From: WHSW01 sp963846565
GTDB lineage: Bacteria; Actinomycetota; Thermoleophilia; Solirubrobacterales; 70-9
DNA: 64,000 nt
Direction: 5' to 3'
NCBI GenBank assembly: GCA_963846565.1
Contig: CAWJWL010000005.1
Coordinates: 1,054,001-1,118,000 of the forward strand
The translations under genes and the position numbers were made by a program. Shown here piece by piece: positions 49,027 to 58,321 of the stretch. The stretch's first letter is position 1. Each line of letters opens with the position of its first letter. The notes under the pieces are model-generated. The model saw only the letters and a program-made list of their open reading frames with translations. It did no database searches and had not been told where the DNA came from.

Positions 49027-50153
49027 AGTTCGTTGACGAGTTCCGCGATCCCGAGCTCGGCCGCGTCCTCGCCGGCGAGATCCTCGCCACGGTCGAGCCC
49101 GAGCGCCACTACAAGCTGATGGAGGTCTGCGGCGGCCACACCCACTCGATCTACAAGTACGCCATCGACGAGATCCTCCCGGACAACGTCGAGCTCGTCC
49201 ACGGGCCCGGCTGCCCGGTCTGCGTGATCCCGATGGGCCGTGTGGATGACGGCATCGCCCTGGCGCGCGAGGACGGGGTGATCCTGACCTGCTTCGGCGA
49301 CATGATGCGGGTCCCGGGCTCCACCGAAACCTTCATCGAGGCGAATGCAACAGGCGCGGACATCCGCATGGTCTACTCGCCGCTCGACGCGCTGCGGATC
49401 GCGAAGGAGAACCCGGACCGTACCGTCGTCTTCTTCGCCATCGGCTTCGAGACAACCGCGCCGTCGACGGCGCTGACGCTGAAGCGTGCGAAGGCTGAGG
49501 GGGTCGAGAACTTCCTCTGCATGTGCAGTCACGTGACCATCGTGCCGCCGCTCAAGGCGCTGCTCGAGTCACCCGATCTGCGCCTCGACGGATTCATCGG
49601 GCCCGGCCATGTCTCGACGATCGTCGGCGTCCGCCCGTTCGAGTTCATCCCCGCGGCCTACGGCAAGCCACTGGTGACCGCGGGCTTCGAGCCGTTGGAC
49701 ATTCTCCAGTCGATCAAGATGATCCTCACGCAGCTCGCCGAGGGCCGCTGCGAGGTCGAGAACCAGTACAAGCGTGTCGTCCCCTACGAAGGCAACCCCG
49801 CGGCGCTCAAGGTCCTGAGCGAGGTGTTCGAGCTGCGCCCGCATTTCGAGTGGCGTGGGCTCGGGTTCATCTCGCAGAGCGCGCTGAAGCTCTCCTCCGC
49901 CTACGCCGACTTCGACGCGGAGCTCCGCTACGAGGTCCCCGGCGTCCGTGTCGCAGACCCGAAGGCGTGCCAGTGTGGCGAAGTGCTCAAGGGCGTGATC
50001 AAGCCCTGGGAGTGCAAGGTCTTCGGCACCGCCTGCACGCCCGAACACGCGATCGGCACCTGCATGGTCTCGCCGGAGGGCGCCTGCGCCGCCTACTACA
50101 ACTACGGCCGCTACGCACACAGCTCCGGCGCCGCGAAGGAGGCTCTCGCTTGA
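49023..50153 (+). CDS. hypD: Hydrogenase maturation protein HypD
   Basis: A 376-residue iron-sulfur scaffold for building Fe(CN)2CO. Conserved motifs: MEVCGGHTHSIYKYAID, HGPGCPVCVIPMG, FFAIGFETTAPSTALTL, FIGPGHVSTIVG and the C-terminal cluster site CQCGEVLKGVIKPWECKVFG with GTACTPEHAIGTC. Length is normal for the family. TTG start overlapping the previous stop. Confidence 0.96.
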   Translation: MKFVDEFRDPELGRVLAGEILATVEPERHYKLMEVCGGHTHSIYKYAIDEILPDNVELVHGPGCPVCVIPMGRVDDGIALAREDGVILTCFGDMMRVPGSTETFIEANATGADIRMVYSPLDALRIAKENPDRTVVFFAIGFETTAPSTALTLKRAKAEGVENFLCMCSHVTIVPPLKALLESPDLRLDGFIGPGHVSTIVGVRPFEFIPAAYGKPLVTAGFEPLDILQSIKMILTQLAEGRCEVENQYKRVVPYEGNPAALKVLSEVFELRPHFEWRGLGFISQSALKLSSAYADFDAELRYEVPGVRVADPKACQCGEVLKGVIKPWECKVFGTACTPEHAIGTCMVSPEGACAAYYNYGRYAHSSGAAKEALA

Positions 50154-51250
50154 GCACGCCGGAGACGAAGGTGGCGGTGGGCCGCGAGGAACGGATTCTC
50201 GGGATCATCGAGACCACGCGCCGCAAGCGGCCGCGGTTCAAGGACGAGCGGATCACGATGGCCCATGGCGCCGGCGGCAAGGCGACGCAGACGCTGATCG
50301 AGGGCCTGTTCGCGCCGGCCTTCGGCTCGGAGCAACTCGAAGAACTCGGCGACGCCGGCACTTTCGAGATCGATGGGGTCAAGCTCGCGACAACTACGGA
50401 TACCTTCGTCGTTCGCCCACTCAGCTTCCCCGGCGGTTCGATCGGCGAGCTCGCGGTCAACGGCACCGTCAACGACCTCGCGGCCGCGGGCGCGAAGGCC
50501 GCGGCGATCACGCTCGGCCTGGTCCTCGAGGAGGGTCTCGACGCAGACGTGCTCAAGGCCGAGGTCGAGGCGATCGCGAGAGCCGCCGCGGCCGCGGGCG
50601 TGCAGGTGATCAGCGGCGACACGAAGGTCGTCGAGCGCGGCCACTGCGACGGCATGTACGTGAACACGAGCGGAGTCGGCAGGGTCGATGAGCGGGCGAG
50701 CCTCGGCACCCGCTCGATCAAGCCGGGCGACAAGGTGATCGTCTCGGGAACGATCGGAGAGCATGGGACGGCGATCATGCTCGTCCGCGGAGAGCTCGGC
50801 CTCGAAGCCGACGTCGTCTCCGACACGCGCTCGCTGTGGCCCGCTGCCGACGCGCTGCTCGGTGCGGCCGGGAGCTCGATCCGATGCATGCGCGACGCGA
50901 CGAGGGGAGGCGTCGCCACCGTGCTGAACGAGCTTGCGCGCGCGTCGGCGGTAGGGGTGACGGTGAAGGAGGGCGACATCCCGGTCCGGCCCGACGTCGC
51001 CGGTGCATGCGAGCTCCTCGGGATCGACCCGATGTACGTCGCCAACGAGGGTGTGCTCGTCGCCTTCGTCGCGCCGGACGCAGCAGCGCCGGCGCTCGCC
51101 GCGCTGCGCGCCCTCCCCGGGCACGACGCGGCGGCTGAACTTGGAGAGGTCCGGGCGGAGCCGCCCGGGATGGTGTTGGTCGAGACGGCCTTTGGGGGCC
51201 GGCGAGTCATGGACCTGCTCGCCGGCGACCCGCTGCCGAGGATCTGTTGA
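50150..51250 (+). CDS. hypE: Hydrogenase maturation protein HypE
   Basis: 366 residues. It dehydrates the carbamoyl group passed by HypF to make cyanide ligands. An AIRS/PurM-like fold: ITMAHGAGGKATQTLIEGLF, GDTKVVERGHCDGMYVNTSG, RDATRGGVATVLNELA, and the C-terminal PRIC whose terminal Cys carries the thiocarbamate. A 30-residue N-terminal extension is present. TTG start at 50150, overlapping hypD. Confidence 0.95.
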   Translation: MSTPETKVAVGREERILGIIETTRRKRPRFKDERITMAHGAGGKATQTLIEGLFAPAFGSEQLEELGDAGTFEIDGVKLATTTDTFVVRPLSFPGGSIGELAVNGTVNDLAAAGAKAAAITLGLVLEEGLDADVLKAEVEAIARAAAAAGVQVISGDTKVVERGHCDGMYVNTSGVGRVDERASLGTRSIKPGDKVIVSGTIGEHGTAIMLVRGELGLEADVVSDTRSLWPAADALLGAAGSSIRCMRDATRGGVATVLNELARASAVGVTVKEGDIPVRPDVAGACELLGIDPMYVANEGVLVAFVAPDAAAPALAALRALPGHDAAAELGEVRAEPPGMVLVETAFGGRRVMDLLAGDPLPRIC

Positions 51251-51269
51251 CAAGCGAGGAGAGGTTGAG

Positions 51270-52340
51270 ATGGCCCTGAGCACCCAGTTCGTAACCGATC
51301 AGGCGGCGACCGAGGCGGTCGAGGCCCATGTCATCTGGATGACCACCGGGCTCTCCTGTGATGGCGATTCGGTGGCGATGACGTCAGCGGTCAACCCGAG
51401 TCTCGAGGACATCATCACCCAGGCGATCCCGGGGATGCCGAAGGTGCACGTGCACAACCCGGTTCTCGCTTATGAGAATGGCGAGGAGTTCATCGAGTGG
51501 TGGTGGCGCGCCGAGCGGGGCGAGCTCGACCCCTTCGTGCTCTGCGTCGAGGGCTCGATCCCGAACGAGCAGCTCTCCGGTGAGGGCCACTGGGCGGCGA
51601 TCGGCGACGACCCGGAGACGGGCCAGCCGATCACGACGAGCGAGTGGCTCGACCGCCTCGCTCCGAAGGCGGCAGCGGTGGTCGCGATCGGCACCTGCGC
51701 GACCTACGGCGGAATCCCGGCGATGAAGAACAACCCGACCGGCGCCATGGGCGTCGCCGACCACCTCGGCTGGGACTGGAAGTCATCTGCGGGTCTCCCC
51801 GTGGTCAACATCCCCGGCTGCCCGGCGCAACCGGACAACATGACCGAGGTCCTGCTCTACCTCGCCCTGCATCTGGCGGGGCGCGCCCCGGTGCCCGACC
51901 TCGACGAGCAGCTCCGCCCACGCTGGCTCTTCGGCCGCACGGTGCGCGAGGGTTGCAACCGGGCGGGCTTCGCCGAGCAGGGTCAGTTCGCGACCGAGTA
52001 CGGCGACGACCCCCGCTGCCTGGTCAAGCTCGGCTGCAAGGGCCCGGTGGTCAAGTGCAACGTGCCGGTTCGCGGCTGGGTCGACGGCTACGGCGGCTGC
52101 CCCAACGTCGGCGGCATCTGCATGGCCTGCACGATGCCCGGCTTCCCCGACAAGTTCATGCCGTTCATGGACCCCGACGCGGCCGGCGCATTCGCCGCCC
52201 GGCTGGAGAAGTTCACCTACGGGCCCCTGTTCAGGTACTTCCGCCACCGCAACATCAAGAACCGCTACGACATCGAGCCCGAGTGGCGGAAGCCGACGAC
52301 CAGGCTTACGAGCGGCTACCAGCCGCGCAACTACACCTAG
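51270..52340 (+). CDS. hhyS: [NiFe]-hydrogenase small subunit, actinobacterial group 1h type
   Basis: A 356-residue electron-transfer subunit with three iron-sulfur clusters. The proximal motif WMTTGLSCDGDSVAMTSA has Cys30 followed by DGD; in the structurally known group 1h enzyme of Ralstonia an Asp takes the place of the fourth Cys there. No Tat signal is seen, so the enzyme is cytoplasmic. Distal region: GRTVREGCNRAGFAEQGQF, where other small subunits have His-x-x-Cys; here Arg (codon CGC) replaces His. Medial/distal cysteines follow in CLVKLGCKGPVVKCN and GGCPNVGGICMACTMPGFP. GAGGAG lies 10 bp before the ATG. The group call rests on sequence likeness and context. Confidence 0.93.
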   Translation: MALSTQFVTDQAATEAVEAHVIWMTTGLSCDGDSVAMTSAVNPSLEDIITQAIPGMPKVHVHNPVLAYENGEEFIEWWWRAERGELDPFVLCVEGSIPNEQLSGEGHWAAIGDDPETGQPITTSEWLDRLAPKAAAVVAIGTCATYGGIPAMKNNPTGAMGVADHLGWDWKSSAGLPVVNIPGCPAQPDNMTEVLLYLALHLAGRAPVPDLDEQLRPRWLFGRTVREGCNRAGFAEQGQFATEYGDDPRCLVKLGCKGPVVKCNVPVRGWVDGYGGCPNVGGICMACTMPGFPDKFMPFMDPDAAGAFAARLEKFTYGPLFRYFRHRNIKNRYDIEPEWRKPTTRLTSGYQPRNYT

Positions 52341-52372
52341 ATCCGCGCACCCGACTGAGGAGAGAGAACAAA

Positions 52373-54157
52373 ATGGCGACAGTAGAGACACCGCGCGGCG
52401 ACTCCAAGGTGATGGTCAAGGAGATGTCGTGGGATCCGATCACCCGGATCGTCGGCTCACTCGGCATCCACACCGAGATCGACTTCGAGAACCGGGAGGT
52501 CCTCAAGTGCTACAGCACGTCGATGATCTTCCGCGGATTCGACATCTTCATGAAGGGGATCGATCCGCGCGACGCGCACTTCATCACCAGCCGGATCTGC
52601 GGCATCTGCGGTGACAACCACTGCACCGTCTCCTGCCTCAATCAGAACATGGCCTACGGGGTGAAGCCGCCGCCGCTCGGCGACCTCGCCTTCAACCTGG
52701 CCGAGGCCGCGGACTACATGTTCGACCACGCGATCTTCAACGACTGCATGGCGAACGTCGACTTCTGCGAGCAGATGGTCAAGGAGACGAACCCGTCGCT
52801 CCTGGCCAAGGCCGAGCAGGAACTGGCGCCGAACTCCGACGTGCACGGCTACCGGACGATCGCCGACATCATGCGCTCGCTGAACCCGTTCGTCGGCGAG
52901 TTCTACCTCGAGACGCTCCAGGTCTCGCGCTACACGCGCGAGATGTACTGCCTCTTCGGCGGCCGCCACACGCACCCGTCGACGATCATGCCCGGCGGCT
53001 GCAGCGCTCACATCACCCACCAGACGCTGACCGATTACTACGTGCGGCTGATGCGCTACTTCGACTACGTCAAGCGCAGCGTGCCGATGCACGACGACCT
53101 CTACGACTTCTTCCTTCGCGAGCTGCCCGGCTACGACATGGTCGGCTACCGCGAGACGGACCTGGTCTGCTGGGGCGCCTTCGACGATCCCGACTACGTC
53201 GACTACGACTACAAGACGATGAACGAGTGGGGGAACAAGCGCTACATCACCCCCGGCGTGGTCTTCGGCGGCGAGCTGATCTCAACCGACCTGGTCGAGA
53301 TCAACCTGATGATCCGGATCCTGCTCGGCTCGTCCTATTTCGACGACTGGACCGAGACGGAGCAGCCGTTCGTGACCCAGGACCCGCTCGGCAATCCCGT
53401 CGACCCGCGCCACCCGTGGAACAAGGTGACGATCCCGAAGCCGCAGAAGCGCGACTTCGCCGACAAGTACAGCTGGGTCGTCTCGCCGCGGATGTACGAC
53501 GAGCGCAACGACCGCCACGTCGCCTGCGACACCGGCGGCGGCCCGTTCGCCCGCCAGTGGGTGACGGCCAAGGCAGGCCTCGTCGACTTCGGCTACGCGA
53601 AGGCGACCGGCCATTCGCTGCAGATGGTGCTGCCGAAGACGGCGAGCTCGGGCGAGATGCAGCTCGAGTGGGAGATCCCGGAGAAGTCGAACGCGATCGA
53701 ACGCGATCGCGCTCGCACCTATCACCAGGCCTACTCGGCCCTGATCGGCCTCCACTGTCTCGAACGCGCGTTCATCGAGGTCCGCGCCGGGCGAACGAAG
53801 AGCTGGAGCGACTTCACCGTTCCGGACCAGGCCGTCAGCGTCGGCTTCCACGAGGCGGCGCGAGGTGTGATCTCTCACCACATGGTCATCGACGGCGGCA
53901 AGATCGCCAACTACCAGCCCTATCCGCCGACGCCGTGGAACGCCAGCGTCCGCGACGTCTACGGGACTCCCGGCCCTTATGAGGATGCGGTGCAGAACAC
54001 GCCGATCTTCGAGGAGAACGGCCCGGAGAACTTCAAGGGCATCGACATCATGCGGGCGGTCCGCAGCTTTGATCCGTGCCTGCCGTGTGGCGTGCACATG
54101 TACACAGGCGGCGGGCGCGTGCGCAAGGTGCAGCACACGCCGACGGGGATGTGTTGA
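52373..54157 (+). CDS. hhyL: [NiFe]-hydrogenase large subunit, group 1h type
   Basis: A 594-residue catalytic subunit holding the Ni-Fe site. The L1 motif RICGICGDNHC and L2 motif DPCLPCGVH supply the four cysteine ligands. After the L2 His there is a C-terminal extension (MYTGGGRVRKVQHTPTGMC) that the maturation protease is expected to cut. The N-terminus EMSWDPITRIVGSLGIHTEI is typical of large subunits. It is preceded by TGAGGAGAGAG. With hhyS it should form a high-affinity H2-oxidising unit feeding electrons to the respiratory chain through unknown partners. Confidence 0.95.
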   Translation: MATVETPRGDSKVMVKEMSWDPITRIVGSLGIHTEIDFENREVLKCYSTSMIFRGFDIFMKGIDPRDAHFITSRICGICGDNHCTVSCLNQNMAYGVKPPPLGDLAFNLAEAADYMFDHAIFNDCMANVDFCEQMVKETNPSLLAKAEQELAPNSDVHGYRTIADIMRSLNPFVGEFYLETLQVSRYTREMYCLFGGRHTHPSTIMPGGCSAHITHQTLTDYYVRLMRYFDYVKRSVPMHDDLYDFFLRELPGYDMVGYRETDLVCWGAFDDPDYVDYDYKTMNEWGNKRYITPGVVFGGELISTDLVEINLMIRILLGSSYFDDWTETEQPFVTQDPLGNPVDPRHPWNKVTIPKPQKRDFADKYSWVVSPRMYDERNDRHVACDTGGGPFARQWVTAKAGLVDFGYAKATGHSLQMVLPKTASSGEMQLEWEIPEKSNAIERDRARTYHQAYSALIGLHCLERAFIEVRAGRTKSWSDFTVPDQAVSVGFHEAARGVISHHMVIDGGKIANYQPYPPTPWNASVRDVYGTPGPYEDAVQNTPIFEENGPENFKGIDIMRAVRSFDPCLPCGVHMYTGGGRVRKVQHTPTGMC

Positions 54158-55072
54158 GCGGCGGATCTGGCAACGGCACCGTCGCGCGTCCCGTCGCGCC
54201 CGAGGAGCTGATCGAGCGCGTCCAGCGGCTCACGGGCGAGCTCGAGCGGGTCGCCGACCCGGCGGCGCGGCGCGCCTGCGACGAGCTCGTCGCCGCCGTA
54301 ATCGAGCTGTACGGCGAGGGCCTCGGGCGGATCTTCGCCGCCGTCGGCGAGAGCACCGATGCGGAGCTGGCCGGACGGCTCGCGGAGGACGGCGTCGTCG
54401 CCAGCCTGATGCTGATCCACGACCTCTACCCGGTCGGCGCTCGCCGAGCGGGTCGCCGAGGCGCTCGACAGCGTGCGGCCCTACATGGAGTCGCACGGTG
54501 GCAACGTCGAGCTGCTCGGGGTCGAGGACGGAATCGCCCGCATCCGGCTCGAGGGCAGCTGCGACGGCTGCCCGGCCTCCTCCTCGACGCTCGAGCTCGC
54601 GATCAAATCGGCGCTCGACGAGATGGCGCCCGACCTCGAGGGGCTGGTAGTGGAGGGTGCCGTTCAGACGCCTGTGACTGCGCCGCCGCCGATCGGGAAC
54701 GGAGCGCTCGAGCTCCCCGTGGTCCAGGTCGCATCCGATCCGCTCGCGGGCGCTCAGCCGCCCTCGTGGTTCGACCTCGACGGCGTCGCCGCCGTCGGCG
54801 AGGGCGAGCTCAGCTCGGCCGAGGTCGGCGGCACGGCGATCGTCGTCGCCAGGGTCGAGGGCAACCTGCTCGCTTTCCGCGACGTCTGTGCCGGCTGCGG
54901 CGCCTCGTTGGCCACGGCAAGCCTGAGCGAGGGCACGCTCACCTGCGGCGAGTGCGAGCGAAGCTTCTTCCTGCCGCGCGCCGGCCGCTCCCTGGACGAC
55001 GACCGTCTGCTGCTCTCGCCGGTACCGCTGCTCGACGGGGCGGGCGGCGCCAGGGTGGCACTGCCCGCGTGA
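54154..55072 (+). CDS. NifU domain fused to an all-Cys Rieske-like domain, frame interrupted
   Basis: After a helical N-terminal domain (ELIERVQRLTGELERVADPA to MLIHDLYPV) comes a NifU C-terminal-type domain (VRPYMESHGGNVELLG, CDGCPASSST), then a nitrite-reductase-small-subunit-like fold with CAGC and CGEC in place of the usual Rieske CxH and CxxH. The frame shifts at about 54435: LMLIHDLYPV is in one frame and ALAERVAEALDSVRPYM in the other; removing one base (C54435 or T54434) restores DLYPVALAERV, and 919 nt is one over a codon multiple. TTG start at 54154 in the hhyL stop. Position and make-up suggest the HhyE/HucE-type partner reported as needed for hydrogenase function in mycobacteria, an identification from memory. 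Confidence 0.82.
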
Positions 55073-55082
55073 GCGCACGAGG

Positions 55083-55772
55083 ATGAGCGAAGCGCTCGAC
55101 GCCAAGGTCGCCGCCCGCCGCCAGGCGGAGCTGGTCACCAGCTTGCGTCGCCTGGCCCGGCCCGGCAACGGTGCGGCGGGGGCGAAGGCGGCGGGCCCGG
55201 CCCTGCGAGACGTGTCGACCGCCGCCGCCGCGGAGGAGCAGTGCGACCTCTGCGGCAAGCCGCTCGACAGCGAGCATCGGCACCTGCTTCACCTGGTCGA
55301 TCGTCGCATCCTCTGCACCTGCGAGAGCTGCCTGGCGATGCGCGGCGGCGACGCCGAGCTGCGTCCGACCGGGACGCGCACCCTGTGGCTCGACGACTTC
55401 GAGCTCTCCGACGAGGTGTGGGCCTCGTTCGGAATCCCGATCGGGCTCGCATTCTTCATCGACTCGAGCGTCAGCGGCAGCGTCGTCGCTCTTTACCCGA
55501 GCCCTGCCGGAGCGACCGAGTCCGAGCTCGAGATTGGTTCCTGGCGCGATCTGCGGACCGAGAACCCGGTCCTCATGGGCCTCGAATCGGACGCTGAGGC
55601 GCTGATCGTGAACCGGATGGGGGAGGCGCCCCAGTACGCGATCGCGCCGATCGACGAGTGCTACCGCCTCGTCGGCCTGATCAAGGTGAACTGGGAGGGG
55701 ATCTCGGGCGGTAGCGGCCTCGAACGAGCGATCGCCGGCTTCTTCGCCGAGCTCGAGGAGCGCGCGAGGTGA
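55083..55772 (+). CDS. DUF5947-type hydrogenase-locus protein
   Basis: A 229-residue soluble protein with a four-Cys metal-binding site: EEQCDLCGKPL and RRILCTCESCLAMRG, likely zinc or an iron-sulfur cluster. After it come WASFGIPIGLAFFIDSS and a C-terminal MGEAPQYAIAPIDECYRLVG. I recognise it from memory as DUF5947, found next to group 1h hydrogenases; its job is unknown. The ATG is 10 bp after the NifU gene stop. It is coupled to the following DUF6084 gene (GTGA). Confidence 0.78.
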   Translation: MSEALDAKVAARRQAELVTSLRRLARPGNGAAGAKAAGPALRDVSTAAAAEEQCDLCGKPLDSEHRHLLHLVDRRILCTCESCLAMRGGDAELRPTGTRTLWLDDFELSDEVWASFGIPIGLAFFIDSSVSGSVVALYPSPAGATESELEIGSWRDLRTENPVLMGLESDAEALIVNRMGEAPQYAIAPIDECYRLVGLIKVNWEGISGGSGLERAIAGFFAELEERAR

Positions 55773-56527
55773 GCGGCAAACCCTCGAATGGGAACGGCGC
55801 GCCGGTGCCGGGCGGGGGCCGGCCGGGCGTGGTCGAGGATCTCAACCGCGAGATCGAGGAGCCACCGTTCACCGGTGCTCCCGACCCGGACTTCGAGGTC
55901 CTCTCGGCGAAGCCGGTCGAGCGGGCGGCGGCGCCGACGGTCGGGTTCACGGTCCGGGTCACCGACGGCTCGGCGCGGCGCGTGTTCACGATCGCGCTCA
56001 CCGCCGTGATCACGGTCGAGCCCTCGAAGCGCCCGTATGACCCGGCGACCCGCTCGCGCCTGGTGGAGCTGTTCGGCGAGCCGGAGCGCTGGGCGTCGAC
56101 CACGACCAACTTTCGCTGGGCGCAGGCCGATGCCCTCGTCCCCGGCTTCGAGGGCTCGTCCGAGTTCGAGCTCGTCGTTCCCTGCACCTACGACCTCGAG
56201 ATTGCGGCGGCGAAGTACTTCCACGGCCTCGACGACGGTGCGGCGCCGCTTCGCTTCCACTTCAACGGCACTGTCTTCTACGAGGCTCAGGACGGGCGGA
56301 TGCAGATCGTCCAGATCCCCTGGGACCGCTCGCCGCGTTTCCGGATGCCGATCTCGGTCTGGCGCGAGACCATCGATACGGCTTATCCGTTCCGTGGCTG
56401 GATTCCAACGCATACGGACACGATCGCGAAGCTCGAGCGGATCAAGTCGGCGCGCGGCCTGCCGACGTTCGACGCGGTTCTCGACGATCTGATCGGGAGC
56501 GAGGCAGAGCCGGAGGGGGCCCCGTGA
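55769..56527 (+). CDS. DUF6084-type hydrogenase-locus protein
   Basis: A 252-residue soluble protein. After a Gly/Pro-rich N-terminus it has a beta-rich core: DFEVLSAKPVERAAAPTVGF, TIALTAVITVEP, LVVPCTYDLEIAAAKYFHGL and IQIPWDRSPRFRMP-like segments. It has no Cys pairs and no signal. From memory it corresponds to DUF6084, which co-occurs with DUF5947 and hydrogenase genes. A structural or assembly role is inferred from the position only. GTG start overlapping the previous stop. Confidence 0.75.
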   Translation: MSGKPSNGNGAPVPGGGRPGVVEDLNREIEEPPFTGAPDPDFEVLSAKPVERAAAPTVGFTVRVTDGSARRVFTIALTAVITVEPSKRPYDPATRSRLVELFGEPERWASTTTNFRWAQADALVPGFEGSSEFELVVPCTYDLEIAAAKYFHGLDDGAAPLRFHFNGTVFYEAQDGRMQIVQIPWDRSPRFRMPISVWRETIDTAYPFRGWIPTHTDTIAKLERIKSARGLPTFDAVLDDLIGSEAEPEGAP

Positions 56528-57795
56528 ACGAGCACACGGAGAGCCTCGTCTCCTCACTGCTCTACGAGGGCTACGCGCTCTACCCCTACACGCCCGGGGC
56601 GACCAAGAACGCGACGCCGACGCCGTTCGGGATCGTCTATCCGCCGGCATACGCAGAGCGCAACAAGGCCACCTTCGACCACCTGCGGGTCGAGTGCATC
56701 CTCGCGGCGTCCGCGAGCGCGATGCTGGGCGCGACGGTCCGCTTCCTGCACGCCGCGGGACCCCGGCACAGCGCGGTCGAGCGCCGGGTCGACATCCCGC
56801 CGACACCGCTCGGCGAGCTGGCCCTCGATCGCGGCCGCGGAGTGGAGTTCGAGTTCGAGGGTGAGGCCGGGCGGCCCTTGAACGGCCGGGTGCGGCTGCG
56901 CGCCGAGCTCCTCGACGTCCTCGACGACGACGCCCGCCAGCTCGCCCGGGTCCGCTGCTGCGTCCACAATGCGACGCCGCTCGATACCGAGGAGGCGCTG
57001 CGGTTCGAGCGGCCCGACGCGCTCCTCGCGAGCCTGCTCTCGACTCACGTGCTGATCGAGGCCGGTGCGGGCACATTCGTCTCGCCGCTCGAGCGGGACG
57101 GGATCGCGGGTGCCGCGGCCGCCGCCTGCGAGAACGTCAACACCTGGCCGGTGCTGGCGACCCCCGCCGACGACGCGGTTCTCGCGGCTCCGATCTTCCT
57201 CCCCGAGCACCCGCGGATCGCACCCGAGAGCCTCGGCAACCTGTTCGACAACACCGAGATCGAGGAGGCTCTCCTGCTCCACGTGCAAACGCTGAGCGAT
57301 GAGGAGCGCGAGCAGATCGCCGAGCAGGATCCGACCGTGCGGGCGATGATCGACAAGGCCGCGGCGACGACGCCGGAGGAGATGATCTCCCTGCACGGCA
57401 AGATGGCGCCGGTCGAGCAGGTCGATGGCCGCGGCGGCTTCGACACGGCCTATCAGGCGGCGCCGCCGATGCCGGTCGATCCGGGCCCCCCGGCCGAGCC
57501 CGGTCATCCGAACCCGGGCGAGACGACGCTCGAGCTGGAAGGCCGCAGATTCCGCAAGGGAGGCAAGGTGGTCCTGCGACCGGGGACCGAACGGGACGTC
57601 CTCGACCGCATGCTCGACGGGCGCACGGCGACCATCGAGCGCCTCTATATCGACTACGAGGATGGCGCCCATGTCGCGGTGACGATCGACGACGATCCCG
57701 GCCAGGAGCTCTTCCGCCAGACAGGCCGTTACCTCTTCTTCAAGGCCGGCGAGCTCGAGCCGGTGGACGAGCCCGCCGAGGCCGAGCATGCCTGA
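56524..57795 (+). CDS. 423-residue hydrogenase-locus protein, unnamed
   Basis: A soluble protein that I cannot assign. The N-terminal third (LLYEGYALYPYTPGATKNAT, PFGIVYPPAYAE) reads like a beta sandwich; the middle has CENVNTWPVLATPADD and a helical LTLSDEEREQIAEQDPT; the C-terminus is a strand-rich module on VLRPGTERDVLDRMLDGRTA. No metal motif or signal peptide. It overlaps DUF6084 by 4 bases and the protease gene by 8, so it is firmly in the operon and probably required for assembly or activity. It deserves an experimental test. Confidence 0.72.
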   Translation: MNEHTESLVSSLLYEGYALYPYTPGATKNATPTPFGIVYPPAYAERNKATFDHLRVECILAASASAMLGATVRFLHAAGPRHSAVERRVDIPPTPLGELALDRGRGVEFEFEGEAGRPLNGRVRLRAELLDVLDDDARQLARVRCCVHNATPLDTEEALRFERPDALLASLLSTHVLIEAGAGTFVSPLERDGIAGAAAAACENVNTWPVLATPADDAVLAAPIFLPEHPRIAPESLGNLFDNTEIEEALLLHVQTLSDEEREQIAEQDPTVRAMIDKAAATTPEEMISLHGKMAPVEQVDGRGGFDTAYQAAPPMPVDPGPPAEPGHPNPGETTLELEGRRFRKGGKVVLRPGTERDVLDRMLDGRTATIERLYIDYEDGAHVAVTIDDDPGQELFRQTGRYLFFKAGELEPVDEPAEAEHA

Positions 57796-58321
57796 GCGTC
57801 GGCGCAGGGTGCTGGTCGCCGGGATCGGCAACACCTGGATGGCCGACGACGGCTTCGGTGCCCATGTCGCCAAGCGGCTCGCCGAGCGTGGCGTGCCCGA
57901 GCAGGTGACCGTCTTCGACTTCGGCACCGGCGGCCTCGATCTCGCCTACGAGGTGATGCAGGGCTACGACGCGCTCGTCCTGGTCGACACGGCCCGGGAG
58001 GGCGGCGAGGCGGGCGCCCTCTACCTGATCGAGCCCGACCCGGACGAGATCAAGCCGATCGAGGACGGCGAGGTCGTCAGCCCACACGGCATGGACCCGA
58101 AGACGGTCCTGCGCTTCGTCAAGACGGTGAACGGCTGGCCCGGCAAGGTCGTCGTCGTCGCCTGCGAGCCCTCGGCCGGCGAGGGGATGGGACTGGAGCT
58201 CTCGGCCGCCGTCGCCGGCTCCGTCGATCGCGCCGCCGATCTGGTCCTCGAGACGGTGGCGAATCTGCTCACCGACGAGGGCTATCAGGACGAGGCGATG
58301 AGTGAGCAGGCGAGCGGCTGA
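57788..58321 (+). CDS. Hydrogenase maturation protease (HybD/HyaD family)
   Basis: A 177-residue endopeptidase that removes the C-terminal extension of the large subunit after nickel insertion. Nickel-sensing residues are seen in VAGIGNTWMADDGFGAHVAK (Asp/Glu position), LVLVDTAREGG and VSPHGMDPKTVL (His). The length and the final SIGN match HybD-like enzymes. Its substrate is expected to be the product at 52373-54157. The stop adjoins the HypA start (TGATG). Confidence 0.92.
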   Translation: MPERRRRVLVAGIGNTWMADDGFGAHVAKRLAERGVPEQVTVFDFGTGGLDLAYEVMQGYDALVLVDTAREGGEAGALYLIEPDPDEIKPIEDGEVVSPHGMDPKTVLRFVKTVNGWPGKVVVVACEPSAGEGMGLELSAAVAGSVDRAADLVLETVANLLTDEGYQDEAMSEQASG

